Shown: positions 24,911-34,432 of the stretch, piece after piece
How the letters are laid out: each line of letters opens with the position of its first letter
Position numbering within the stretch: position 1 is the first letter of the stretch
Assembly: GCF_019091085.1 (NCBI RefSeq)
Contig: NZ_JAGXJY010000001.1
Coordinates: 372,001 to 436,000 of the forward strand
Direction: 5' to 3'
DNA: 64,000 nucleotides
From: Mesorhizobium sp. GbtcB19
Lineage (GTDB): Bacteria; Pseudomonadota; Alphaproteobacteria; Rhizobiales; Rhizobiaceae
The notes under the pieces: generated by a model
The model's database searches: none
What the model was told of the DNA's origin: nothing
What the model saw: only the letters and a program-made list of their open reading frames with translations
Position numbers and translations under genes: made by a program

Positions 24911-25808
24911 AGAACTTGCCGGTTTCGCGGAACAGTTCGAACGTCGCGCGGATATGGTCGGCGACGGCCTTCACCGGCGCGCTGGCGTCGGGCGCCACCA
25001 CCATGGCGAGATTGTAGGTGCCGATCTCCGGCATGCCGTCCTTGGCGCCTAGCGAGACCATATCGTCGCCGAGGAAGGATTTCGGCAGCGGCGCCACCGC
25101 AAGGTCGGCCATGATGGCGGCGCGCTGGCCGGCCGTATGGGCGCTCATATAGGCGATGCGGTAATTGCGGCCCTCGCGCCCGAGCGCTTCCAGGGCGCCG
25201 GCCCGCCATGCGCAGCCTTCTTCCCACAGCGACACCGGCAGCGGTTCGCGCAGATGCGCGCAGCCGCCCTTGGCGCCCGCCCACACGATCGGCTCGGTCA
25301 ACAGCACCTCGGCGCCGATCGCGCTGGTCTTGTAGGAATTGGTCAGCAGCGTGATGTCGAGCGCGCGGTCGTCCATGCGGCGGCGCAGATTGATGCTCTG
25401 GTCGATGGTGACGTCGACGGCGATCGAGGGATGCGACTGGGCAAAACGCTTCAGCACATGCGGCAGCACGCGCTCGCCATAATCGTCCGGGGAACCGAGC
25501 CTCACCACGCCGACGATGTCGGGAATGATGAATTTCGACACCACCTCGCGGTTGATCGACAGCAGCCGGCGGGCATAGCCGAGCAGCATCTCGCCATCGG
25601 TTGTCAGCGTCACCGAACGCGCGTCGCGCGCGAAGACGGAACGGCCAAGGATGTCCTCCAGCTTCTTGATCTGCATGGAGACGGCCGAGGGCGTGCGGAA
25701 CACGGCATTGGCGGCGGTGGTGAAGCTACCGGTCTCGGCAATCGCCACGAACGTGCGCAGCACATCGAGATCAAGCAGCGGCAAAGGATGATTAAGCGGG
25801 GCATTCAT
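24909..25808 (-). CDS. LysR-family transcriptional regulator
   Basis: The 299-residue protein has a winged helix-turn-helix (LRTFVAIAETGSFTTAANAVFRTPSAVSMQIKKLE, about 16-50) and a type-2 binding-protein effector domain (about 100-295). No target gene is divergently adjacent except the small DUF1127-like gene at 26028, 219 bases away; that gap contains the lysR promoter. Effector unknown. Confidence 0.92.
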   Translation of the reverse strand: MNAPLNHPLPLLDLDVLRTFVAIAETGSFTTAANAVFRTPSAVSMQIKKLEDILGRSVFARDARSVTLTTDGEMLLGYARRLLSINREVVSKFIIPDIVGVVRLGSPDDYGERVLPHVLKRFAQSHPSIAVDVTIDQSINLRRRMDDRALDITLLTNSYKTSAIGAEVLLTEPIVWAGAKGGCAHLREPLPVSLWEEGCAWRAGALEALGREGRNYRIAYMSAHTAGQRAAIMADLAVAPLPKSFLGDDMVSLGAKDGMPEIGTYNLAMVVAPDASAPVKAVADHIRATFELFRETGKF

Positions 25809-26027
25809 GGAAGTTTGCCTTCAATTTTTCTGATGCAATCCATCATTCCATTTCGTTTGATTGAACATCACTCCAGGCGCATAGTCAACCCGATCGATGC
25901 AGGCTGCTGCCAAAAGCAGCCATCAAACGACCCCGACATAGTCCTGCAATCGACATGAAATGAAGCTGAAACAGACCTGATCTAACGCAATGCCGGGCGC
26001 CTCCCTGCCCGCTAGAGGAGAAAGAAA

Positions 26028-26213
26028 ATGTCCATCCTGTCGTCCATCGGTCGGCTCGCGACCGAATTCAGCGCGGCCCGCGCACGCTACCAGACCGAAC
26101 GCGCCATCCACGCGCTGCCGATCGAACTGCAGAAGGATATCGGCTGGCCGGAAGCCGCCGATGCCAAGAGCGGCCTGCGCCTCGGCGTCGGAAGCTGGGC
26201 CGGAGCAAAGTAA
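26028..26213 (+). CDS. Small DUF1127-like protein, copy 2
   Basis: The 61-residue protein has a strong AGAGGAGAAAG ribosome binding site. It starts MSILSSIGRLATEFSAARAR and carries the core ALPIELQKDIGWP, the same pattern as the gene at 23397. DUF1127 proteins are small, often abundant and stress- or phosphate-linked, and bind RNA in some alphaproteobacteria. Terminator 26235-26264 follows. Confidence 0.82.
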   Translation: MSILSSIGRLATEFSAARARYQTERAIHALPIELQKDIGWPEAADAKSGLRLGVGSWAGAK

Positions 26214-26234
26214 TCACGTGTGTATGGAGTTCTG

Positions 26235-26266
26235 AAGGCCTGCCGCGTCAGCTCGGCAGGCCTTTT
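26235..26266 (+). terminator. Rho-independent terminator after DUF1127-like gene
   Basis: Perfect 11-base arms AAGGCCTGCCG and CGGCAGGCCTT followed by TT, 21 bases past the stop codon. Confidence 0.85.
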
Positions 26267-26552
26267 GCTTGTTTTGGGCCTTTTTTGTTTGCACTCAAAC
26301 GACTTTCCCAGCCATGCGGCCGCTGCATGACGCATATGAACCACCCGCATAACGGGTTAATTTGCAAATTAAAGCACTGTAAATAATAGGAAATTTTAGG
26401 CAGCCCGCTCAAAAACGTCGCAAATCATGTCGCTTTTCATATCAAGCGCTTCGTTTTTGCGATTTAGTTTTTACTGAAGCGAACCTATATCAGCGTCAGC
26501 AAAAACGAGCTGCCCCACTCCTTAAGCGAAGGCGACCCGTCTGAGCAACCAA
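26267..26552. other. AT-rich gene-free region with palindromes
   Basis: No gene is seen here. It contains the perfect 16-base palindrome made of TTAATTTG and CAAATTAA (26357-26372), a GTCGCAAAT site (26417-26425) and a TTTGCGATTT (26456-26465). These resemble the arm of the 26813-26834 palindrome. It is presumably the promoter region of the small gene at 26565. Confidence 0.5.
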
Positions 26553-26564
26553 ATGGAGATGATG

Positions 26565-26699
26565 ATGAAGCTCTTTGCCCGCCTGTTCGCCCGCCGTGAA
26601 ATGAACCTGACGACTGCTTTGGAGCGTCAGCGCCTCGCCAAGACCATGCCCGGCCAGACCGGCGCCGTGGCCGCTGCCCGCCTCGGCTTTGTCGCCTAA
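26565..26699 (+). CDS. Tiny basic peptide, unknown
   Basis: The 44-residue peptide reads MKLFARLFARREMNLTTALE and continues with RQRLAKTMPGQTGAVAAARL. In-frame ATGs at 26553, 26559 and 26562 also exist; GGAG sits 7 bases before the ATG at 26565. It is basic, with an amphipathic N-terminal helix. A clear terminator follows (26722-26753), supporting a real transcript. No family recognised. Confidence 0.55.
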   Translation: MKLFARLFARREMNLTTALERQRLAKTMPGQTGAVAAARLGFVA

Positions 26700-26721
26700 G
26701 ACGATCCGGCATACTGAATTC

Positions 26722-26753
26722 GACGCCGCCCGGCTTGCCGAGGCGGCGTTTTC
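26722..26753 (+). terminator. Rho-independent terminator after the 44-residue peptide gene
   Basis: Arms ACGCCGCC (26723-26730) and GGCGGCGT (26742-26749) with an inner CGGC/GCCG extension, then TTTTC. Confidence 0.8.
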
Positions 26754-26812
26754 ATTTGGCTGTTGCCACTTACCGTCGGTGCAGTGACGCGCTGCGGTTG
26801 CACGCATTGCCC

Positions 26813-26834
26813 ATTTGCGACCCGTGTCGCAAAT
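26813..26834. promoter_or_regulatory. 22-base perfect palindrome ATTTGCGAC-N4-GTCGCAAAT
   Basis: Arms of 9 bases are perfect around CCGT, 107 bases before the GTG start of the GlxA-type regulator. It is likely the regulator's own operator. Half-sites GTCGCAAA recur at 12122, 12178, 26417 and (as TTTGCGAC) 37961. Confidence 0.7.
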
Positions 26835-26940
26835 ATAATCTTCACTTAGCCGCCTACCCGATTGACAGGAATGGTTTTTCCTGATGACGCTATGCTGTTC
26901 GCGACATCCTGTTCGCGTCATGGCTGCGTGAGGTTTCCCC

Positions 26941-27942
26941 GTGAATGCCGTAAAGCATCCGATCACGAGATCGTTTGTGTTCTTCCTCGTCCCTGATTTC
27001 ACCATGATCGCCTTCGCGACGGCGCTCGACCCGCTGCGTTCGGCAAACCGGATGCTGGGCTACGAGGCCTACCGGTGGCGCCTAGCCAGCATCGACGGCA
27101 AGCCGGTGCGCGCCTCGAACGGCGTCGAATGCGCCGTCAACACCTCGCTGGAGGAAGAGCGCAAGAAGATGGCCGGGCCGGACAGGCCGAACATGGCGAT
27201 CGTCTGCAGCGGCATCAATGTCGAGCGCTACCACAACAAGTCGGCCTTCGCCTGGCTGCGCGAGGAGTATAACCGCGGCGTCGCAGTGGGCGGCCTGTGC
27301 ACCGGCGCGCATATCCTGGCCGCCGCCGGCCTGTTGTCCAACAAGCGCTGCGCCATCCATTGGGAGAACCTGCCGGGCTTCTCCGAGGCCTTCCCGAAAG
27401 CCAATGTCTTTGCCGACCTCTTCGAGGTCGATCAGAACGTCTACACCTGCGCCGGCGGCACCGCCGCGCTCGACATGATGCTGAAGCTGATCGGCGACGA
27501 TTTTGACGAGAGCCTCGTCAACCGCGTCTGCGAGCAGGTGCTGACCGACCGCGTGCGCAGCCCGACCGACCGCCAGCGCCTGCCGCTACGCGCCCGCCTC
27601 GGCGTCCAGAACTCCAAGGTGCTCACCATCATCGAGCTGATGGAAGCGAACCTTTCCGAGCCGCTGTCGCTGATAGAGATCGCCGACCATGTCGATCTTT
27701 CCCGCCGGCAGATCGAGCGCCTGTTCCGTACCGAGATGGGCCGGTCGCCCGCCCGCTACTATCTGGAGATCCGGCTCGACCGGGCCCGGCACCTGCTCAT
27801 CCAGTCGTCGATGCCCGTGGTCGAGGTGGCGGTCGCCTGCGGCTTCGTCTCCGCCTCGCATTTCTCCAAATGCTATCGCGAGCTCTATGCCCGCTCGCCG
27901 CAGCAGGAGCGCGTCGACCGCAAGCAATTGCTGGCGGCTTAA
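26941..27942 (+). CDS. GlxA-family AraC-type regulator (GbdR-like)
   Basis: The 333-residue protein has an N-terminal DJ-1/PfpI-like domain (about 10-180, with GGLCTGAHILAAAGLL at the nucleophile elbow) and a C-terminal double AraC helix-turn-helix (about 225-325, LIEIADHVDLSRRQIERLF and VAVACGFVSASHFSKCYRELY). This architecture is that of GbdR, CdhR and SouR, which sense glycine betaine, carnitine or sarcosine-type compounds in pseudomonads. The GTG start is used. A palindrome lies upstream and similar sites precede mttB and a DMGDH-like gene, so a role as betaine-catabolism activator is plausible. Confidence 0.85.
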   Translation: MNAVKHPITRSFVFFLVPDFTMIAFATALDPLRSANRMLGYEAYRWRLASIDGKPVRASNGVECAVNTSLEEERKKMAGPDRPNMAIVCSGINVERYHNKSAFAWLREEYNRGVAVGGLCTGAHILAAAGLLSNKRCAIHWENLPGFSEAFPKANVFADLFEVDQNVYTCAGGTAALDMMLKLIGDDFDESLVNRVCEQVLTDRVRSPTDRQRLPLRARLGVQNSKVLTIIELMEANLSEPLSLIEIADHVDLSRRQIERLFRTEMGRSPARYYLEIRLDRARHLLIQSSMPVVEVAVACGFVSASHFSKCYRELYARSPQQERVDRKQLLAA

Positions 27943-27959
27943 GCAGGCAGAAACGAAGT

Positions 27960-28763
27960 CTAAGCGGACTGCGTCTGCGCCGTCCGCATCGCCTCGATGC
28001 GGATGTCTTCGGTGAGCTGCGCCTTGAGCGCCGAGAATTCCGCGCTGGTCTTCAGCGTATAGTGGCGCGGATGCGGCAGGTCGACCGGAACGTCGGACTT
28101 GATACGGCCGGGCCGAGCGCTCATCACGATCACCCGCGACGCCATGAAGATCGCCTCTTCGATGTCGTGGGTGACGAACAGCACCGTCTTCTTGCGCCGC
28201 TCCCAGATGCCGAGCAGCAGTTCCTGCATCAGCCCGCGCGTCTGATTGTCCAGCGCGCCAAACGGTTCGTCGAGCAGCAGGATAGCTGGGTCGTTGGCCA
28301 ATGCGCGGGCGATTGCCGTGCGCTGCTGCATGCCGCCCGACAGCTGCTTCGGCCAATGGTTCTCGAAACCCTTGAGACCAACGAGATCGATGTAGGAAGC
28401 GACGACCTCGGTACGCTCCCGCTCTGGCATGCTGCGTTCACGCAGGCCGAAGCCGATGTTTTCGGCAACCGTCAGCCAGGGAAACAAGGTATAGGATTGG
28501 AACACCATGCCGCGGTCCGGTCCAGGCCTGGTGACCGCCTTGCCGTCCAGCACCACGCGACCTGTGCTCGGCGCCTCCAGTCCCGCGACGATCCTGAGCA
28601 ATGTCGACTTGCCGCAGCCGGACGGGCCGAGAATGGTGATGAAATCATTGGCCGCGACGGCAAGATCTACGGGCTGCAGCGCCTGCACCGGCTGGCCTCC
28701 GCCGACCCCGGCGAAGGTCCGCGAAACGCCTTCGATCAGAAGCTTGCTCATGCCAGGCTCCAT
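27960..28763 (-). CDS. ABC transporter ATP-binding protein (NitT/TauT type)
   Basis: The 267-residue ATPase has Walker A GPSGCGKST, signature LSGGMQQRTAIARAL, Walker B ILLLDEPFGALD and switch His in VTHDIEEA. It energises the permease encoded just upstream, with which it overlaps by 16 bases. Closest to the TauB/SsuB group; the substrate is not determined by the ATPase. Confidence 0.92.
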   Translation of the reverse strand: MEPGMSKLLIEGVSRTFAGVGGGQPVQALQPVDLAVAANDFITILGPSGCGKSTLLRIVAGLEAPSTGRVVLDGKAVTRPGPDRGMVFQSYTLFPWLTVAENIGFGLRERSMPERERTEVVASYIDLVGLKGFENHWPKQLSGGMQQRTAIARALANDPAILLLDEPFGALDNQTRGLMQELLLGIWERRKKTVLFVTHDIEEAIFMASRVIVMSARPGRIKSDVPVDLPHPRHYTLKTSAEFSALKAQLTEDIRIEAMRTAQTQSA

Positions 28764-29524
28764 GGATAGAGCCAGCGGTTGAGCGCCTTGAAGGCGAAGT
28801 CGGACAGAAGCCCGATCAGCCCGATGACGATGATGCCGAAGATGATCTGCCCCGTTGCCAGCCGCGACTGGCTGTTGATGATCATGTAGCCGATGCCTGA
28901 CGACGAGCCGATCAGTTCGGCGACGATCACATAGGTCCAGGCCCAGCCGAGCACCAGCCGCAGCGTTTCGGCGATCTCCGGCGCGTTGGCCGGCATGATG
29001 ACGCGCTTGACGATACCGTTGTCGGTCGCCCCTAGCGTATAGGCAGCTTCGACAAGGTCGCGCCTGGTGCTGCCGACTTTCACCGCCACGATCAGGATGA
29101 TCTGGAACACCGAGCCGACGAAGATCACGAGCAGCTTTTCGAATTCACCGATGCCCGCCCACAGGATGAGCAGCGGGATGAAGGCCGATGCCGGCAGGTA
29201 GCGCGCAAAGGACACGAACGGTTCGAGGAAGGCTTCGACCGGCTTCCAGGCGCCCATGGCGATGCCGATCGGCACCGCTACGATCGAGGCGAGCGCGAAG
29301 CCGCCAAAGACGCGCCAGATGGTGATCAATATGTCGAGCCAGAATCGATCTTCGGTGAGCAGCCGCCAGCCGTCCTTCAGCATCGACAGCGGATCGGCGA
29401 GGAAGATCCGGTTCACATGGCCGCCGAGCGTGATCCATGCCCAGAACACCACGAACAGCACGAAGAAGAGGATGCCGAGCACGGTTCGCGTGCCCGGTCG
29501 AACGGGATGCAAGGGACGCAGCAT
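28748..29524 (-). CDS. ABC transporter permease (NitT/TauT type)
   Basis: The 258-residue inner-membrane permease has about six helices and the EAA-type loop (VEAAYTLGATDNGIVKRVIMPANAPEIAETLRL). It matches the TauC/SsuC family in length. It is co-transcribed with the ATPase. Between it and the binding-protein gene lies a 155-base gap containing a dispersed palindrome (copy C). Confidence 0.92.
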   Translation of the reverse strand: MLRPLHPVRPGTRTVLGILFFVLFVVFWAWITLGGHVNRIFLADPLSMLKDGWRLLTEDRFWLDILITIWRVFGGFALASIVAVPIGIAMGAWKPVEAFLEPFVSFARYLPASAFIPLLILWAGIGEFEKLLVIFVGSVFQIILIVAVKVGSTRRDLVEAAYTLGATDNGIVKRVIMPANAPEIAETLRLVLGWAWTYVIVAELIGSSSGIGYMIINSQSRLATGQIIFGIIVIGLIGLLSDFAFKALNRWLYPWSLA

Positions 29525-29540
29525 CAGGCCCTGTCCTCAA

Positions 29541-29586
29541 AGCATGTCTCCCGAAAGTGGAAACCGGTTTCGGGTAAAGACATGCG
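29541..29586. repeat. Dispersed intergenic palindrome, copy C
   Basis: Outer arms GCATGTC and GACATGC; inner arms CCGAAA and TTTCGG around GTGGAAACCGG. It lies within the ABC operon, between the binding-protein and permease genes, where it could trim or uncouple their expression. Confidence 0.75.
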
Positions 29587-29679
29587 TAAAATCAAAGCGA
29601 GGAGCGTATCTGAAGGATCGCGACGCGCTTTAGCGAGAAGGAATCGGCGGCCTTGTGCCGCCGATCGGGTGATGCGCGA

Positions 29680-30630
29680 TCAGTTGGCCACCGCGCTGGG
29701 GTCGGCAAGCGTCGTCACATCCGGCGCTTCCTTGATCAGCCCCATCTGCAGCAAAAGGTCCGCAGCGGTCTTGGAGAAATCCTGGAATTCCTTGGTGAAG
29801 AACTGCTTGTTCTCTTCCCTGTCGGCCCATTTCAGGTACTTGGCCGAATCCTCGAACTCCTTGGCCGACTGCTTCACGTCGGCGCCCATGATCTCATAGG
29901 ATTTCTGCGGATCCTTCTTGATCAGGTCGAGCGCGTCGAAATAGCTGTCGGCGAGTGCCTTGGCCGCGTCGGGGTTGGCCTTGAGGAAGTCCGGCGTGCA
30001 GCCGACGGTATCCAGCACCATCGGGTAGTCGAGCGTGGTCGCCAGGATGTGACCCTGGTCGGCTTTGTCGCGGACCGCCGAAATGAACGGCTCATAGGTC
30101 ACGGCGGCATCGTTCTGGCCGGCCAGGAAGGCCTGTGCCGCCGCATCCGGCTCCAAATTGACGACGGTGACGTCCTTGGTCGACATGCCGTTCTTGTTGA
30201 GCACCCAGGCGAGCAGGAAATAGGGCGACGTTCCAGGCGCCGACGAGGCGACATTCTTGCCCTTCAGGTCGGCAACGGTCTTGATGTCGTTGCGCACGAC
30301 GATGCCGTCGGCGCCATAGGACTTGTCGAGCTGGAAGATCTGCTTGGTGGTGACGCCGCTGGCGTTCCACACCATCCAGGTCTCGACCGTGGTCGCCGCG
30401 CATTGCAGGTCGCCGCTGGCTATGGCCAGTGGACGGCTCGCCTGCGGCACTTTCTTCAGCGTGACGTCGAGCCCGTGCTTTTCGAAAAGCCCAGCCTGCT
30501 TGGCGAGAGTCAGCGGCGCAAAGCCGGTCCAGCCGCTGATGCCGATGGTGAGCGACGTTGCAGCCATCGCCGGCGCGCCGAGCACGGCAGCCGCCGTCAG
30601 CGCCGCCGCGAAAATGGTGGTCCTGTTCAT
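29680..30630 (-). CDS. ABC transporter substrate-binding protein (NitT/TauT type)
   Basis: ATG at 30630 gives 316 residues beginning with a signal peptide (TTIFAAALTAAAVLGAPAMAA). The mature part, SLTIGISGWTGFAPLTLAKQAGLFEKHGLDVTL, is typical of the NMT1/THI5-like and sulfonate-binding family. It delivers a small ligand to the permease in the periplasm. Family members bind taurine, alkanesulfonates, nitrate or pyrimidine precursors; the ligand here is undetermined. The neighbouring GlxA-type regulator could control it. Confidence 0.9.
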   Translation of the reverse strand: MNRTTIFAAALTAAAVLGAPAMAATSLTIGISGWTGFAPLTLAKQAGLFEKHGLDVTLKKVPQASRPLAIASGDLQCAATTVETWMVWNASGVTTKQIFQLDKSYGADGIVVRNDIKTVADLKGKNVASSAPGTSPYFLLAWVLNKNGMSTKDVTVVNLEPDAAAQAFLAGQNDAAVTYEPFISAVRDKADQGHILATTLDYPMVLDTVGCTPDFLKANPDAAKALADSYFDALDLIKKDPQKSYEIMGADVKQSAKEFEDSAKYLKWADREENKQFFTKEFQDFSKTAADLLLQMGLIKEAPDVTTLADPSAVAN

Positions 30631-30760
30631 TGTGGTTCCCCTTTTTTTGGTGAGCCCAAATTGTCTCACAGACGCCAAAAGGCTTGTCAATGAAGCAGAA
30701 GCCGCACTGGACGATGGTCCAATCCCCGGGCGTTGCGCCGGCGCATCCGGCGTTCGCGTA

Positions 30761-31564
30761 TCAGTCTCGCGGCGCGCTTACGACAAGGATAGGGCAGCGC
30801 TCGGCGACCGGATAGCCACCGCTGGCAACCAGGCGGACATCTTCAAAATAACGTGAAGCCTCCGCCACGTGGATGTCCTCGTTCAGCCAGCAGCAGATCG
30901 TGTCGGAGCCTTGATAGAGGTCGATGAAGGCAAAGGCTCCCGGCTGCCATCCGCCCGCCGCCATCAGTTCGGTCCGGTCGCCGAACATCTCGTTGATGCC
31001 GTCGAGAACCGCCGACATCTTCAGCCCGTAGTCGGGCGCGGCAGCCGGTAACGACAGTGCCGTGCGGAGCACGATTTCGGCCAGCGCCTTTATCCTGCCG
31101 GCCAGGGCATCGGCTTTTATGGCGCCGAGCGGCTCCACCTTTTTTGGCCTTGCGAACAGCCGGATGGCGGCTCGGCCGCCCGGCTTCAGCACGCGAGCCA
31201 TCTCTTCCAGACATCTGAGGCGCTGAGCTTCGGTAATGACGGCGGAAAGGCAACCGTCACCGACGATCGCATCGACGCTCCGGTCCGCCAGCGGCAGGTC
31301 GAGCCAGTTGCCGACCACCGCCTTGCGGCTGGCGTCGTCGCCGATCCACAGTGCACCGATCATGTTCGGATTGGCATCGACGGCGATGAGCGACTTGCCG
31401 AGCCTGGCGAACTCCGGCGTGACGCCGAGCAGCGCCATGTCCGCGCCATCGGTCCGAAGCTCGCGTTTCATGACCGCCACCACATCGGAATGCGGGCGTA
31501 ACGGCGCGCCGATGAGATCCCATGTACGAAAAAGATTTGCCCACAGATCGGACATGCCCCTCAC
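30761..31564 (-). CDS. Class I SAM-dependent methyltransferase
   Basis: The 267-residue Rossmann methyltransferase has motif I as LLGVTPEFARL followed by the acidic end of strand 2 in IAVDANPNMI, motif IV DAIVGDGCLSAV, and EEMARVLKPGGRAAIRLF. Motif I lacks the usual GxGxG, so SAM binding may differ. A start at 31555 (MSDLWANLF) is also possible. It is divergent from the ATP-grasp-like gene at 31649, 84 bases away. Substrate unknown. Confidence 0.8.
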   Translation of the reverse strand: MRGMSDLWANLFRTWDLIGAPLRPHSDVVAVMKRELRTDGADMALLGVTPEFARLGKSLIAVDANPNMIGALWIGDDASRKAVVGNWLDLPLADRSVDAIVGDGCLSAVITEAQRLRCLEEMARVLKPGGRAAIRLFARPKKVEPLGAIKADALAGRIKALAEIVLRTALSLPAAAPDYGLKMSAVLDGINEMFGDRTELMAAGGWQPGAFAFIDLYQGSDTICCWLNEDIHVAEASRYFEDVRLVASGGYPVAERCPILVVSAPRD

Positions 31565-31648
31565 CCCTTTTTGTAGTGCATCGCACTTCCCCAGGGGCAG
31601 CCCTGTATATTATCACCTGCTCAAACGGAAGATGGCCGGGGGGCCAGG

Positions 31649-32497
31649 GTGGCGCACATAGTGGTGATCACGCACGAGCACGATCGATTGCTCGAGCGGA
31701 AGCTGTTTCGGCGAGCCGAAAGCAGCTACATGCTCCACGCGATCCTTGAGGATTTGCGTCGGCGGGGCCATTCCTGGACCATCGCCCAGGGTGTCTCGAC
31801 CAGATTTGCCGGAGACGCCGCGGTCCTCCACGTCGACTCCACGATCGTCGACAGGGCATACGTCGACTATGGGCTCAGCTTTCCGCTTTGCCTCAATATC
31901 GGTGTGACCGACATTTCAAAATCGCGCGTCAGCATGGCAAGGGTGGCTCCGCACGATGGCTGGGAAGGTCCCGTCATCGTCAAGGGCGTTCTGAATTGCG
32001 GCGGGCTGCCGGAGAGCCGCCTCAACCATCGCGCCGCGCGGGCCAGGCGTCCTCTGCCCTTCCCCAATGCCAGGGTGATGAAGGAATACCGGGTCTTCGA
32101 CCGAGTCTGCGAGGTGCCACCCGAAGTCTTCAGCGACCCTGATCTTCTGGTCGAACGATTCCTCCCCGAGATCGTGCCGGACGGCTTTGCCCTGCGCTAT
32201 TGGCTGTTTTGCGGCGACTACGATTTCTGCGGCCGCTTTGTCTCCCATGACCGCATTGTGAAGGGCGCGGGCGTTTTTCGCGGCGAGCCCTGTCCGGTCC
32301 CCGATGATCTTCGTGAACGGCGCAAGGAGCTGGGCTTCGACTACGGCAAGTTCGATTTCGCGGTCCACGACGGCAAGACCTATCTGATGGACGCCAACAA
32401 GACGCCCGGCAGGGTGCCCACGGATGCCGGCGAGGTAGCCTCCATGCCCCGCATGGCCGACGCGCTGGAGCGCATGATCAGGAGCGCCCTCGCCTGA
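31649..32497 (+). CDS. ATP-grasp-like protein, unknown
   Basis: GTG start; 282 residues. The N-terminal third resembles an ATP-grasp pre-domain, then VIVKGVLNCGG carries a likely ATP-binding Lys. The C-terminal FDYGKFDFAVHDGKTYLMDANKTPG resembles the metal-binding Asp/Asn end of ATP-grasp ligases. Such enzymes join a carboxylate to an amine, thiol or hydroxyl using ATP. No peptide precursor or partner is visible apart from the divergent methyltransferase. Family assignment is by motif shape only. Confidence 0.6.
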   Translation: MAHIVVITHEHDRLLERKLFRRAESSYMLHAILEDLRRRGHSWTIAQGVSTRFAGDAAVLHVDSTIVDRAYVDYGLSFPLCLNIGVTDISKSRVSMARVAPHDGWEGPVIVKGVLNCGGLPESRLNHRAARARRPLPFPNARVMKEYRVFDRVCEVPPEVFSDPDLLVERFLPEIVPDGFALRYWLFCGDYDFCGRFVSHDRIVKGAGVFRGEPCPVPDDLRERRKELGFDYGKFDFAVHDGKTYLMDANKTPGRVPTDAGEVASMPRMADALERMIRSALA

Positions 32498-32505
32498 AAC
32501 TGCTT

Positions 32506-33354
32506 TCAGTGGGTATCCAGCCCCCAGCCGCGGTTGCGCCACATCTTCTCGCCGGCGAGGCAGTCGGTGGCAGGCTTGTCGTCGGCAAGCACGACCGGCA
32601 CATGCGCGGCCTCTTCCGCCGCCCATTGCGGCGAAGCGGGGCCGGCTAGCTCGAGCACCAGCTTTCGCCGGATCGCCTCGGGAAACTGCGTCCAGTCATT
32701 GACCGGGATCATGAAGGCGCCCGGTCCGCCGATCACGCAGTCGCTGTAATAGCGGTCGAGATTGTCGACGTCGAAAGCGCCGCCGATCCCGCCCCGCGTC
32801 ATCAGCGGCAGCCCGTTGATGGTGATGCCTTGCCTGACCACCTCATCGCGCGTGAGGTTGACGGGCGCGCCCTGGTTGTTGGGCCCGTCGCCGGAAACGT
32901 CGATGACGCGCTTGGTGCCTTGAAAACCGCTTTCGGCGAAGAGGTCGCTGCCGAAGGTCAGCGCACCGGAGATCGAGGTGCGCCGGGCGCTGTCCGGCGG
33001 GCGCGCGTCGAGCTGCGCGACGAACCCCTCGGCGTCGGCGCGGTTGGCGATCAGCGTCCACGGCACGATGACACGCTGCCAGGTCGTGCCGGCCCATTCG
33101 ACATAGGTGACGGCGATCTTGCCATAAGCGCCGTCGGCGACGGCCTTCAGCACATTGTCATGCGTCAGCGCCGCCGCGTAGCCGTGGCGCTGGATTTCCA
33201 GCTCGGCCGGCGACATGGAGAGCGAAACATCGACCGCCAGCACCAGCTCGACATCGACGGGTTCGGCGGGAGACGCTGCCGACGTCAGCCCAAGCGTCAG
33301 CGCCAGGACGGCGCTTCCCCAGACGATATGCCTTGCGCTGGCATAAGCAGACAT
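32506..33354 (-). CDS. DUF1194 exported VWA-like protein
   Basis: The 282-residue protein has a signal peptide (cleaved near residue 30) and a von Willebrand A-like fold with the metal site DVSLSM near residue 43, VIDVSGDGPNNQGAPV and DNLDRYY, which define DUF1194. It is periplasmic or secreted and probably binds protein partners. Function unknown. It is convergent with the ATP-grasp-like gene. Confidence 0.85.
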   Translation of the reverse strand: MSAYASARHIVWGSAVLALTLGLTSAASPAEPVDVELVLAVDVSLSMSPAELEIQRHGYAAALTHDNVLKAVADGAYGKIAVTYVEWAGTTWQRVIVPWTLIANRADAEGFVAQLDARPPDSARRTSISGALTFGSDLFAESGFQGTKRVIDVSGDGPNNQGAPVNLTRDEVVRQGITINGLPLMTRGGIGGAFDVDNLDRYYSDCVIGGPGAFMIPVNDWTQFPEAIRRKLVLELAGPASPQWAAEEAAHVPVVLADDKPATDCLAGEKMWRNRGWGLDTH

Positions 33355-33431
33355 GGGGGAAGGTTAAGCGAAAACCGCCGCGCGCAAAAGCCGGCAATTC
33401 CCGGGCATCGGATGTCCGCCGGCGCAGAACC

Positions 33432-34373
<942 letters not shown>

Positions 34374-34432
34374 GGGGCGTCGGCTTTCGCAGGCTTCTGA
34401 TCGGGCCACATAAGCCGCTGGCCCTCTGGACA

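Noticed and set aside
26028..26213. Phage or mobile-element remnant around the tiny genes
   Set aside because: No integrase, transposase, att-like direct repeats or tRNA are seen; base composition matches the surroundings except for local AT-rich promoters.
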